A stretch of 64,000 nt of DNA from RI-153 sp963721725. Lineage in GTDB: Bacteria; Chloroflexota; Anaerolineae; Caldilineales; Caldilineaceae. A model generated the notes under the pieces. That model was not told the DNA's origin. It saw nothing but the letters and a program-made list of their open reading frames with translations, and ran no database searches. This document shows positions 34,302-42,637 of this stretch, in pieces. Made by a program: the position numbers and the translations under genes. The DNA lies in NCBI GenBank assembly GCA_963721725.1, contig CAVRLX010000003.1:62001-126000 (forward strand). Reading direction: 5' to 3'. Each line of letters opens with the position of its first letter. The stretch's first letter is position 1.

Positions 34302-34565
34302 TCAGTCGGCAGCGGCGTCAAATTCCACAACAGGAACCTGCATCATGGAGATCGGCTTCAAGCGTCCCTGTTGATCGGCCAAGAAGAGGCGATCCAGGGA
34401 GCGGGCGACACTTGCGTGGAAAAATCGGTGTCCATTTTCCACACATTCGCGTACGGGCACAGAACGCACGACTAACAGATGATCCGCGCTCCAGTCGCTG
34501 TAATCAATCTCTTTTTCAATCACAGGGCTGCCGCAAATGGGGCAGATATCCTTTTCGTTTTGCAT
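34302..34565 (-). CDS. YgiT-type zinc-finger protein (antitoxin-like)
   Basis: The protein has 87 residues with CPICGSPVIEKE near the N-terminus and RECVENGHRF, a half-site of the YgiT/MqsA N-terminal zinc ribbon (CPxC...CxxxG). It lacks the Xre DNA-binding domain of full MqsA. It starts four bases after the stop of a DUF4258 gene on the same strand, the standard toxin-first order of such pairs. The role as antitoxin is inferred from this arrangement. Confidence 0.7.
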   Translation of the reverse strand: MQNEKDICPICGSPVIEKEIDYSDWSADHLLVVRSVPVRECVENGHRFFHASVARSLDRLFLADQQGRLKPISMMQVPVVEFDAAAD

Positions 34566-34569
34566 AAAT

Positions 34570-34884
34570 TCACCGTTTTCGGATCCGATCCCGTGCCCAT
34601 TTATCTTCATCCGGGAAGTAGAGAGTAACGATTTTGCTGTGGGGAATCAGCGAACAAACAACGTGAATCGATTCACCCTTTTGCTCGGTGAAACCCCAGA
34701 AAATACATTTAGGAAAGGGAATGGCCTCGCTATCTTTCTCAATCATCTCGCCGTAAAGAATGGCGTATTCCACGTCCTCCAGTCGAATACCGCGCTGTCG
34801 CATCCGTTGAAAGGCATGGACACTGACTTCGTAGTCCCCGTTGCGTACGTGTATGCGAATCGACTCGAAGTCAACCGTAGCCAT
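34570..34884 (-). CDS. DUF4258 protein (MqsR/RelE-like toxin candidate)
   Basis: The protein has 104 residues. SVHAFQRMRQRGIRLEDVEYAIL, followed by a short beta region VVCSLIPHSKIVTLYFPDE, is the DUF4258 pattern: a compact RelE-superfamily-like fold with conserved H and R residues (HAxxRMxxRGI). DUF4258 genes are commonly paired with YgiT zinc-finger genes, as here. It may be an mRNA-cleaving toxin, but this has not been shown for most members. Confidence 0.7.
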   Translation of the reverse strand: MATVDFESIRIHVRNGDYEVSVHAFQRMRQRGIRLEDVEYAILYGEMIEKDSEAIPFPKCIFWGFTEQKGESIHVVCSLIPHSKIVTLYFPDEDKWARDRIRKR

Positions 34885-34935
34885 GAGCCTATTGTATAAA
34901 GAAGAAAGGGTCTTGTCTAATGCGTTTCGGCTATC

Positions 34936-35840
34936 TTACGGCAGCGCCTGGGCCAGATGCGGGATCACGGCTTCGCCGAAGAGCAGCGTGCCATCGGGGC
35001 GGGTGCGATCCAGCACATGCACGGTGATGCGGTGCGCGCCCTGGTCAACCGCTTCGAGCAGCGCCTCGGTGACCTGTTCCGGCGTGCCGGCGACGGTGTT
35101 GGCCTCCACCGGGCGCACGGCGGGGTCAGCTTTTGAGGCGGGCCAGGTCGGCTTCGCTTTCGGCCACCAAGACGCCCATGTGCGCCATTTGCACAATCGT
35201 GTCGTAAGTCCCGGCCCACGGCGCGGCAGTGTTCTTGCAAGATGGCCTGCTTGCGCGCGTACTCCTCGCGCCCGCCGTAGATGTAGTTCCACCAGTCGGC
35301 GTGTTCGGCCACAACACGCAACGTAAATTTTTCGCCCGCCCCGCCCACCATCACCGGCGGCACAGGCTGGGGCTTGGGTTCGCAATAGGCTTCGGTGATC
35401 TGATAGTGTTCGCCGTGGAAGGTGACCGGGGTGTCGGTCCACAGAGCGCGCATAATCTGGATCGATTCAGCCAGTTGGGCAATGCGCGTTTTGGGCGACG
35501 GGAACTCCCAGCCGTAGGATCGGTACTCTTCTTCGTTCCAGCCTGCGCCAATGCCCACAACGACGCGCCCGCCGGAAAGGTGCTGCATGGTGGCGGCCAT
35601 TTTGGCAAGGTGCGCGGGGTTGCGAAAGCTGTTACACAGCACAGCATGACCGCAGATCTTGTCCGGGTAGCGGGCCAGGGCATAGGCCAGCAGGCTCCAG
35701 CCTTCGGCCACGTCGTGGCTGCCATACTGCACGTGATCGGGAAACCAGAGCGAATCAAAGGCATCCGCCACTTGATCCAAATAGGGGAATGTCTTGTCCA
35801 CAAGCCGTGACCAGATGTTCAAACCGATGGGTGCTGTCAT
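34936..35840 (-). CDS. LLM-class (luciferase-like) flavin/F420 oxidoreductase, two frameshifts
   Basis: MTAPIGLNIWSRLVDKTFPYL and SLWFPDHV start the protein with AGGAGG six bases upstream. SGGRVVVGIGAGWNEEEYRSYGWEF and PPVMVGGAGEKFTLRVVAEHADWWN are typical of F420-dependent luciferase-like enzymes. The frame is lost at about 35215 and again at about 35125, where AAAA replaces an expected AAA; the last residues are HRITVHVLDRT and IPHLAQAL. The native length is about 301. Such enzymes use F420 or FMN to oxidise alcohols, amines or alkanes; the substrate is not predictable. Both breaks look like sequence errors. Confidence 0.8.
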
Positions 35841-35869
35841 GATGACCTCCTTTGAAAGATGACAAGTGC

Positions 35870-35914
35870 ACAAGGTAACAAGGGGAAGTTCATTCCTTCC
35901 CCTTGTTACCTTGT
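35870..35914 (-). terminator. 19-bp perfect hairpin after the MFS gene
   Basis: The arms 35870-35888 and 35896-35914 are exact inverted repeats around a seven-base loop, starting at the stop codon of the minus-strand MFS gene. It separates that gene from the LLM oxidoreductase downstream. There is no T-run, so it may act as a processing or partial terminator. Confidence 0.7.
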
Positions 35915-37404
35915 CATTCCTGAGGGGATTCGATCGGCCCGGACTGTAGCCCGGTGGCGGTGAATAGGCTGAGCAGTGAGACGCCAGCCAAGCAGAGAAA
36001 GACGTTTTGATAGGCAACACTGGTGGGCAGGGCAAGGTTGAAATTGTGTTGAAGCAACACGCCCAGCAGCGCTGTGCCGACGGCGGAGCCAGCAAAGCGC
36101 ACCATGCTGTAGAGGCCGGCAGCGGAGCCAACCTCGGCATCGGAGACGCCACTCATGGCGGCTTGGTGGAGCGGGGCCAACATCAGCCCCACGCCGAAGC
36201 CGTGGATCAACAGTACGCCCATGAGCCAGATCAGCGGGGCCGAGACGGGCAACAGGGCCAGCGCCAACATGGTCAAGGCTTGCACCGCCGCGCCCACCAT
36301 CACCAGCGGACGGCTGCCCCATTGATCCGACATGCGCCCGGCAAAGCGTACAATCAACATCATGGCTCCCGGCGTGATCATCAACAGTAGCCCCAGCATG
36401 GTGGCGCTGAGATCGTGAACATCCACCAAAAAGAGGGGCATCAAAAAGCCGCTGCCCGACATGGTAAACATACGCAGCGAAGCACAGATCGACGCCAAGT
36501 TAAATGATTTGCGCCGGAAAAGGGAAAAATCCACAAAAGGGGTGGCGATTTTGCGTTCCCAGAGGGCAAAGCTGGCAAAGAGCAGCAGCGCCGCTGTGAG
36601 CAAACGCCGATCTTGCAGCGGGGCCACGCCGGTAATGGGGCGGCTGGAAAAGTAGAAGAGTAGCGAAGTAATGGCGCTGCTCAGCAAAGCTACGCCGATC
36701 CAGTCGAAGCGCCGCCAAAATTGCGATTGGATCACGCTGAGGCCGGCGGGCACGATGATGGCAACCACAATCAGCGAGATCAATCCCAGGATCAGCGAAG
36801 GCCAAAAAGCGCTGCGCCAGCCCCAGTGTTCCACAAGAAAGCCGCCAAAGAGGGGAGCGCCAAAGCCCATGACCGGCCCCATGGCGCTCCACGCGCCCAG
36901 GGCATCGCCACGGGCATCGGGCCGAAAGATCGACGAGATAAAAGCGATGCTGAGGGGAACCATGCCCGCGGTGCCGATGCCTTGCACAGCTTGGCCGAGG
37001 AGCAACCATCCCAGGTTCGACGCCGATAGGGTAAGCGCTGTGCCCAGGCAGAAGATTGCCATGCCCGCCAGCAGCAAGCGCCGTTTGCCCACCGCATCGC
37101 TTAGCCGTCCATAGACGGGCATCAGCACCATAAAAGGCAGGGTATAGGCTGTGGAGATCCAGGCGGTCATGTCGGCTTGGATGCCAAACTGATCGCGAAT
37201 GGTGGGCATGGCGACGCTGGCAAGCGACGAAGCCAGGGGCATGAGGACTGCCGGAAACATAAGCGCAAAGAGGATCTGACGGGCCAATGCATGGGAAATC
37301 GACATACCCGGATGGGCGGCACTGGCAATGCGCACGCGCCGCGAGACAGCCCAGGCATCGGCCAGGTAGGACCAGTGCAATCGTGTCACTGATCGATTCT
37401 TCAT
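35914..37404 (-). CDS. MFS multidrug transporter, DHA2 (14-TM, EmrB-like) family
   Basis: The protein has 496 residues with about fourteen hydrophobic segments. The DHA2 signatures are MPTIRDQFGIQADMTAWISTAYTLPFMVLMPVYGRLSDAVGKRR (motif A in loop 2-3) and the motif C-like GAPLFGGFLVEHWGWRSAFW. These are proton-drug antiporters or exporters of natural products. The first 33 residues are unusually long before the first membrane segment, and a later start is possible. The LLM flavin enzyme follows on the same strand, beyond a hairpin. Confidence 0.9.
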   Translation of the reverse strand: MKNRSVTRLHWSYLADAWAVSRRVRIASAAHPGMSISHALARQILFALMFPAVLMPLASSLASVAMPTIRDQFGIQADMTAWISTAYTLPFMVLMPVYGRLSDAVGKRRLLLAGMAIFCLGTALTLSASNLGWLLLGQAVQGIGTAGMVPLSIAFISSIFRPDARGDALGAWSAMGPVMGFGAPLFGGFLVEHWGWRSAFWPSLILGLISLIVVAIIVPAGLSVIQSQFWRRFDWIGVALLSSAITSLLFYFSSRPITGVAPLQDRRLLTAALLLFASFALWERKIATPFVDFSLFRRKSFNLASICASLRMFTMSGSGFLMPLFLVDVHDLSATMLGLLLMITPGAMMLIVRFAGRMSDQWGSRPLVMVGAAVQALTMLALALLPVSAPLIWLMGVLLIHGFGVGLMLAPLHQAAMSGVSDAEVGSAAGLYSMVRFAGSAVGTALLGVLLQHNFNLALPTSVAYQNVFLCLAGVSLLSLFTATGLQSGPIESPQE

Positions 37405-37569
37405 AAAAGGTGACCTTTCGTATTTTTTACCTGAGGGTTTTCCTCCTGTAGAGCATACGCAAACTTTGTGGCTTCTTCCAATAAAGACTGCACCAAATTT
37501 GAGCAGAGTTTATGGTCCACGCTTGGCGTATCTCCGTGTTTTTATTTTTCGCGCAGGAAGGGAATCCTC

Positions 37570-37827
37570 ATGATTTATGCTGATGCCGAGAGCCAGTTAG
37601 TATATGGGCAAGACTTCGAACAACGGTTGCAGCGGGTTGAAAGTATGGCAACGGCCAACCATTTGCGCCTGCTCATTTTGCGCCGAATCCTGCTCGATAA
37701 AGGTCTGATCGATGGTGGCACGCTGGATCGAATCTGGCGTGAAACCGAGATCACCATGAATCAAGTGTTGGCTATGGACGATAAACGACTGGCGTTTTCC
37801 AGTGAGCCGAGCCGCACGCATTCGTAA
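37570..37827 (+). CDS. Small hypothetical protein
   Basis: The protein has 85 residues. I do not recognise it. GAAGGGA lies a few bases before ATG 37570. The sequence is polar and helical (FEQRLQRVESMATANHLRLLILRRIL and DRIWRETEITMNQVLAMDD) with no cysteine, membrane segment or known motif. The longer in-frame reading upstream has no ribosome site. It stands alone between two minus-strand transporter genes, so it is transcribed separately. Confidence 0.55.
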   Translation: MIYADAESQLVYGQDFEQRLQRVESMATANHLRLLILRRILLDKGLIDGGTLDRIWRETEITMNQVLAMDDKRLAFSSEPSRTHS

Positions 37828-37867
37828 CTTTTATTGGCTGCATAGCCAAGTTGCAGCACAGCGCGGA

Positions 37868-39181
37868 TCAGGGTGGCGCAATGGCGGCGCGCTGCCGTTC
37901 GATGAGCAAATCGCGCCCGCGCACGCCCCACCAGACGGCGATGGTCTCGGCGATGAAGCCCGCCAGCAACGCGGCCACGCCCAACGTGGCCCCATCCACG
38001 CCCAGGGAAGGCAAGGCGATCAGGGTAATCAAAATGGCCGAAACCCGGGTGGGCGCACTAAGAGCCAGCGCTTTGGTGCGGCGCTCTAGCAAACTGATGC
38101 CGTGAAGATAGGCGCGGATCATCACCACAAACGAGAAAAACGAATAGAGGACAAGCGGCGCATGGGCACGCGCCGCCAGATCAGCCTCCACCCCCACCAG
38201 GGTCAACAACAGAAAATCGCGCACAGGGGTCCAAAAGAGCACCACGGAAATGGTGAAGGAGAGCAGGCCACTGACCAGGGCGAAACGGCGCACGTGGTGG
38301 AGATCGGGGTCTTCGCGGTGGAAGGCCATGGGCAGGCTGCGGATCTCGTTGAGCCAGCGATAGGGCCACTGCCCCAGGGCATAGGCCACCGTGATCACGG
38401 CCAGGGCCAGCGTGCCCTCGTCGCTGCGCGCCACGAAGAGATTGATCAGCGGGCGGCTGAGATCTTGCACAAACATGATCAGCGCCAGCGGCCAAAAGAA
38501 GCGGATAATATAGCGATAGGTCAACGGCCCGCGTGTGCTCTGGGTGAGGATAGCAGGGAAGGTCAGCGAGCGTGTGCCCAGGGCAATTACGGTAAGTTCG
38601 ACCACGGTTATGGCGTAATAGGCCAGAATCGGCAGCCAGATGGGCTGGCGGCGGATCGCCTCCACAGGCAGCAGCACAAAGACGGTGGCGATGCCGGCGA
38701 CCATGCTCAGCCCCGTGGCGTAGCTGATGGTCTGGGTGCGGCGGGCGCGGATCAGGGGGCCGGAGAGAAAGAGGATGGCGCTACGCATCAGCGGGATGGG
38801 CAACGTCCACAGCAGCACCGTGCGGACTAGCCCGCCCAGGCGTTCGTCTACGGCGTGGAGGTCTTCAATGGCCCATCTGCCCAACGGTGTATAGACCAAC
38901 GCCAGTTGCAGCCCCATCAACGCCAGGGCGATGAAGAGAACAAAGCGCCACGCCGTACGCAAGCTGTGGCGATCTTCCACCAAGACCATGCTCATCTGTT
39001 GCGATTGGGCCAGCGGGCTAGACAGGAAAAGCAGCAAGCCCCAGGCCAACCCAAACGCCGCCAGCGTCTCCGTGGCCGCAGGCAGGCGGGCCATCCCCCC
39101 GTTGAGAAATTGCACCCCAAATTCCTGCACTACAATTGTGATGACCAATGGCAGAACAAAGACGGTTAATCGTCGGTACAT
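37868..39181 (-). CDS. Polytopic MATE/ANKH-like transporter
   Basis: The protein has 437 residues with about twelve hydrophobic segments. The region LVITIVVQEFGVQFLNGGMARLP and the second-half FFWPLALIMFVQDLSRPLINLFVARS look like the two inverted halves of MOP/MATE-fold flippases. The second resembles the progressive ankylosis (ANKH) pyrophosphate/ATP-export family. ATG 39181 is chosen over a TTG upstream. If it is ANKH-like it would export pyrophosphate or polyanions; otherwise it is a generic MOP-superfamily member. The family call is tentative. Confidence 0.55.
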   Translation of the reverse strand: MYRRLTVFVLPLVITIVVQEFGVQFLNGGMARLPAATETLAAFGLAWGLLLFLSSPLAQSQQMSMVLVEDRHSLRTAWRFVLFIALALMGLQLALVYTPLGRWAIEDLHAVDERLGGLVRTVLLWTLPIPLMRSAILFLSGPLIRARRTQTISYATGLSMVAGIATVFVLLPVEAIRRQPIWLPILAYYAITVVELTVIALGTRSLTFPAILTQSTRGPLTYRYIIRFFWPLALIMFVQDLSRPLINLFVARSDEGTLALAVITVAYALGQWPYRWLNEIRSLPMAFHREDPDLHHVRRFALVSGLLSFTISVVLFWTPVRDFLLLTLVGVEADLAARAHAPLVLYSFFSFVVMIRAYLHGISLLERRTKALALSAPTRVSAILITLIALPSLGVDGATLGVAALLAGFIAETIAVWWGVRGRDLLIERQRAAIAPP

Positions 39182-39414
39182 GAAGAGATGACAGCTCCGG
39201 CTTGGCAAAGAAGTGGTTTTGAAGATTAGCTATCAATGTCCCAATCTCCAAATCTTGATAACGGGCTTATGGGACTTGGACAGGGATAAACCGCTTCAGT
39301 ATAGAGGATGAAAAGATACAGTGCAAAGATACATCTCTTTTCATTTGGAACTCTGCCAACAGAACGAAACTTTCGGCGACGGCTACGATGCGGGCAATGG
39401 TTGATACTCAATAG

Positions 39415-39449
39415 AGACCTGCCCGGTTTGCAGAAAACTTGGCAGGTCT
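39415..39449. repeat. Hairpin of the CCTGCCAGGTTT family
   Basis: AGACCTGCCCGGTTT and AAACTTGGCAGGTCT pair with two mismatches around a short loop. It lies 38 bases upstream of the iron-sulfur subunit start, so the longer upstream frame there is non-coding. Confidence 0.65.
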
Positions 39450-39486
39450 TGAAGTAATTTGCCCCAAGCAAAAGGAGAAAATCGCC

Positions 39487-40017
39487 GTGTCCCATGCCAC
39501 GCCCCAAGCCCGCTCGGAGCTGGAACGCACTCCCACCTCTACAGAACACCATCATCCTATTTTACTTTCCATTAACGGCGTTGAACACAAGATCAGCGTG
39601 CCGCCACGCCGCACTTTGCTGGATGCGCTCCGCTATGATCTCGACTTGACTGGCACAAAAAAGGTCTGCGACATGGGCAACTGTGGCGCGTGTACGGTGC
39701 TGATAGACGACCGGGCCATGTACTCGTGTCTGTTGCTGGCGGTGGACTGCGATGACCGCGCCATCCGCACGATTGAAGGCATTGCCGAGCAAAACACGCT
39801 GGACCCCGTGCAACAAGCCTTCATCGAGGCCGACGCTTTCCAATGTGGCTTCTGCACGCCCGGCCAGATTATGAGCATCACCGGCCTGCTGGCCGAGAAT
39901 CCCCACCCCGACGAAGCCGAGATCATCCGCGCCGTGAGTGGCAATCTCTGTCGCTGTGGTGCGTATCGCCATATTGTCAAGGCTGGGCAGATTGCCGCCG
40001 AGTTTCAAACTGATTAG
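39487..40017 (+). CDS. Molybdenum hydroxylase [2Fe-2S] subunit (PaoA/XdhC-like)
   Basis: The protein has 176 residues. The plant-type ferredoxin centre has CDMGNCGACTVL and a fourth Cys in MYSCLLL. The second [2Fe-2S] centre has CGFCTPGQ and CRCGAYRHI. These pass electrons from molybdopterin to FAD. I chose GTG 39487 because AAGGAG lies nine bases upstream; the upstream ATG is inside a hairpin repeat. No twin-arginine signal is visible after this start, unlike periplasmic PaoA. It heads a three-gene set with the molybdopterin and FAD subunits downstream. Confidence 0.93.
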   Translation: MSHATPQARSELERTPTSTEHHHPILLSINGVEHKISVPPRRTLLDALRYDLDLTGTKKVCDMGNCGACTVLIDDRAMYSCLLLAVDCDDRAIRTIEGIAEQNTLDPVQQAFIEADAFQCGFCTPGQIMSITGLLAENPHPDEAEIIRAVSGNLCRCGAYRHIVKAGQIAAEFQTD

Positions 40018-40018
40018 C

Positions 40019-40060
40019 AAATTTTGACGATGAAATTTTGACGATGAAATTTTGACGATG
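40019..40060. repeat. Three exact 14-bp tandem copies (AAATTTTGACGATG)
   Basis: Copies occupy 40019-40032, 40033-40046 and 40047-40060, then decay into GACGATAG and GGACGA. They fill the gap between the first two aldehyde-oxidase genes and could vary in number between strains. Confidence 0.9.
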
Positions 40061-40141
40061 GACGATAGACAATGGACGAAGTTTCTCGATGGTTTGTCCT
40101 TGGTCTTGAGTCTTTCGTGATCTTCCACAGGAGAATCCCCC

Positions 40142-42445
40142 ATGCCCATTGAACAACTCGATCAGGTGCGGGCCAGCGAGGATGACGAGAAAAAGCTCTC
40201 TGTCACCGAGCAGACAGACGTTCCGGTCTGGCAAAAAGAGACAAAATTTGAGGTAGTGGGCAAGCGCCATCACCGCGCCGACGGCCCCGAAAAGGTGACG
40301 GGGCGGGCGCGCTATTCGTATGACATTCGCCTGCCCGGCCAGCTTTACGCCAAGATCTTGCGCAGCCCCCACCCACACGCCCGTGTAAAATCCATTGACA
40401 CGTCGGCAGCCGAAGCGCTCAACGGCGTGCTGGCCGTGTTGAACGCAAAAAACACGCCCGAAAGCATCACTTTTTACAAAGAGGAATCGCCCATCTTTGC
40501 GTCCACGCTGCGCTTTGTGGGCGACGAAGTGGCGGCGGTGGCGGCCATATCCGAGGAGATCGCCGAGGACGCGCTGCGCCTGATCCGGGTCGAATATGAG
40601 CCGCTGCCTTTTGTGGTGGAGATGGAAAAGGCGCTGGCCGCCGATGCCCCGCAGATTCACAAAGAGGGCAACCGGGCGCTCACCACAAATTATAGCCGGG
40701 GCGATGTGGACCGCGGGCTGGCTGAAGCTGATGTGGTGATTGACCAGATCTATACCACGCAGACGGCGCTGCACAATTCGTTGGAACCACACGGCTGTAC
40801 GGCGCTGTGGAACGACGATATGCTGACCATTTACGAATCCACCCAGGGCATTTTTGACGTGCGCCAGGGCATCGCCCAAAAGTTAGGGTTGCCCGAACAC
40901 AAGGTGCGTGTGATCAAGCAGTACATGGGCGGCGGCTTTGGGGCCAAGCAGATCCCGTGGAAACAGACGGCCATCGCCGCGTTGCTCTCGAAAGCCAGTG
41001 GCCGCCCGGTGCAGTTGATGTTGGATCGTGAAGGGGAAAATCTGGCAACGGGTAACCGCAACGCCACCCATCAGCATGTGCGCATCGGGGCAAAACGCGA
41101 TGGCACGCTCACGGCTATTGACCTGACTGTCAAAATGGCAGTGGGGGCCTACATGGCAGGCGGTGAAGGCAGCGATGTGGCAGGCATGTATCAACATCTT
41201 TACCGCTGCGCCAACGTACGTACCCACGAAATCGGCGTCTATATTAACGCTGGGCCAAGTGTGGCTTTCCGTGCGCCCGGCTATGTGGAAGCGGCTTTTG
41301 CCCTGGAATCGGCCATGGATGAGCTGGCGCGCATGCTGAAGATCGACCCACTGGCGTTGCGCCTGAAAAATTACACTGAGGAAGATCAGAAAAAAGAGCA
41401 GCCCTACACCTCGCCGGCTGGCTTACGCATCAGCTATGAACGCGCCACCGAAGCCTTTGGCTGGCAGGATTATCAAAAACCGCCTGCCCAGGGCAGCAAA
41501 CGGCGCGGCATTGGCATAGCCGCCCATGAATGGGTGGCGGGCAGTGGCAAACCGCCGGGCTACGCTTGGATCAAACTGAACAGCGACGGCTCGGCAGATG
41601 TGATCACCGGGGCGCAGGACATTGGCACAGGTACACGCACTGGGTTGGCCCAGATCGCCGCCGAGGAGTTGGGCATCCCGTATGCGGATGTGACGCTGCA
41701 TTTGGGCGACACGGCACAAGGCCCCTATGCGCCTACGAGTTCGGGAAGTTCCACACTGCCCACGCTCGGCCCTGCCATCCGCGAGGCGGCGATCAATGTA
41801 AAAACGCAGCTCTTCAAAGCCGCCTCTGTGCTCTTGGAAGAAGATGCAAAGCGGCTCCAGATTCGCAACGGCAAAATTTTCTCAGTCACTCATCCCGAAA
41901 ACTCGATTTCGGTCAAAGAGGTCTGCCAGAGCATCGACCCTCATATGATCCAGGGGCAGGGCACGCGTGGCCCCAACCCAGAGGGCAAGAGCATCCGCAC
42001 CTTTGGCGTGCAATGTGCCGAGGTGGAAGTGGACACCGAGACCGGCGAGGTGACGGTGTTACGCGTGGTGGCCTCCCACGATTGTGGCCGTATTATCAAC
42101 CCCAAAATGGTGGATAGTCAGGTCATCGGCGGCGTCACCCAGGGGATTGGCTTCACGCTTAGCGAGGAGCGCATTGTGGATGGCCGCACAGGTGTGGTGC
42201 TCAACCCCAATCTGGAAGATTACAAAGTGCCCACCGTGGCCGACGTGCCGCCCATTACCCACGCCGCTGTGGATGAGCCAGATGCCGAGGCCAACAATAC
42301 CGGGGCCAAAGGCATCGGCGAACCGCCGATTATTCCCACCGCGCCGGCGATTGCCAACGCCATTTTCGACGCCGTGGGCATTCGCCTGCGCCACAGTCCA
42401 CTGCATCGGCGGCGGCTGGTGGAGGCGCTGACGATTGACGATTGA
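40142..42445 (+). CDS. Molybdopterin-binding large subunit of aldehyde/xanthine oxidase-type enzyme (PaoC-like)
   Basis: The protein has 767 residues. The N-terminal part (RADGPEKVTGRARYSYDIRLPG) is the usual first domain. The Moco-binding regions include GGGFGAKQIPWKQT, AFRAPGYVEAAFALESAMDELA and SSGSSTLPTLGPA. The active-site glutamate is in GAKGIGEPPII near the end. The enzyme oxidises aldehydes or purine-like substrates using water as the oxygen source. The gene order here is iron-sulfur, Moco, FAD subunit. The last codons (TIDD) and the stop arise inside a 7-bp tandem repeat, so the native C-terminus may have been modified. Confidence 0.93.
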   Translation: MPIEQLDQVRASEDDEKKLSVTEQTDVPVWQKETKFEVVGKRHHRADGPEKVTGRARYSYDIRLPGQLYAKILRSPHPHARVKSIDTSAAEALNGVLAVLNAKNTPESITFYKEESPIFASTLRFVGDEVAAVAAISEEIAEDALRLIRVEYEPLPFVVEMEKALAADAPQIHKEGNRALTTNYSRGDVDRGLAEADVVIDQIYTTQTALHNSLEPHGCTALWNDDMLTIYESTQGIFDVRQGIAQKLGLPEHKVRVIKQYMGGGFGAKQIPWKQTAIAALLSKASGRPVQLMLDREGENLATGNRNATHQHVRIGAKRDGTLTAIDLTVKMAVGAYMAGGEGSDVAGMYQHLYRCANVRTHEIGVYINAGPSVAFRAPGYVEAAFALESAMDELARMLKIDPLALRLKNYTEEDQKKEQPYTSPAGLRISYERATEAFGWQDYQKPPAQGSKRRGIGIAAHEWVAGSGKPPGYAWIKLNSDGSADVITGAQDIGTGTRTGLAQIAAEELGIPYADVTLHLGDTAQGPYAPTSSGSSTLPTLGPAIREAAINVKTQLFKAASVLLEEDAKRLQIRNGKIFSVTHPENSISVKEVCQSIDPHMIQGQGTRGPNPEGKSIRTFGVQCAEVEVDTETGEVTVLRVVASHDCGRIINPKMVDSQVIGGVTQGIGFTLSEERIVDGRTGVVLNPNLEDYKVPTVADVPPITHAAVDEPDAEANNTGAKGIGEPPIIPTAPAIANAIFDAVGIRLRHSPLHRRRLVEALTIDD

Positions 42446-42464
42446 CGATTGGCGATTGGCGATT
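42430..42464. repeat. 7-bp tandem repeat at the end of the molybdopterin subunit gene
   Basis: GACGATT occurs three times (42430-42450) and GGCGATT twice (42451-42464). The stop codon at 42443-42445 is inside the third unit, so copy-number change would alter the protein end. Confidence 0.85.
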
Positions 42465-42493
42465 GCAGCAAGTCAACGCAGACATCTAAAATC

Positions 42494-42587
42494 GTCACCA
42501 TACAGGTGCGACGCACTCGCCAGGAGTAGATTGGTCCTAAAAAGATTTTGTGGCGAGTGCTTCGCACCCTAGACCTGTATCGTTACC
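42494..42587. repeat. Dispersed element R1, full copy
   Basis: This is the most complete copy. Left CATACAGGTGCGACGCACTC and GCCA face right TGGCGAGTGCTTCGCACC, then CCTGTATCGTTAC. The outer ends ATACAGG and CCTGTAT are inverted repeats. It lies between the Moco and FAD subunit genes. Confidence 0.85.
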
Positions 42588-42637
42588 ATCGTCAATCATC
42601 AACGCACATTCAAATCATACATTCAAGGAGACTCCCC

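Noticed and set aside
39439..39486. Upstream start of the iron-sulfur subunit at the ATG in the hairpin
   Set aside because: The sequence there belongs to a dispersed hairpin, has no ribosome site, and the GTG at 39487 has AAGGAG at good spacing.
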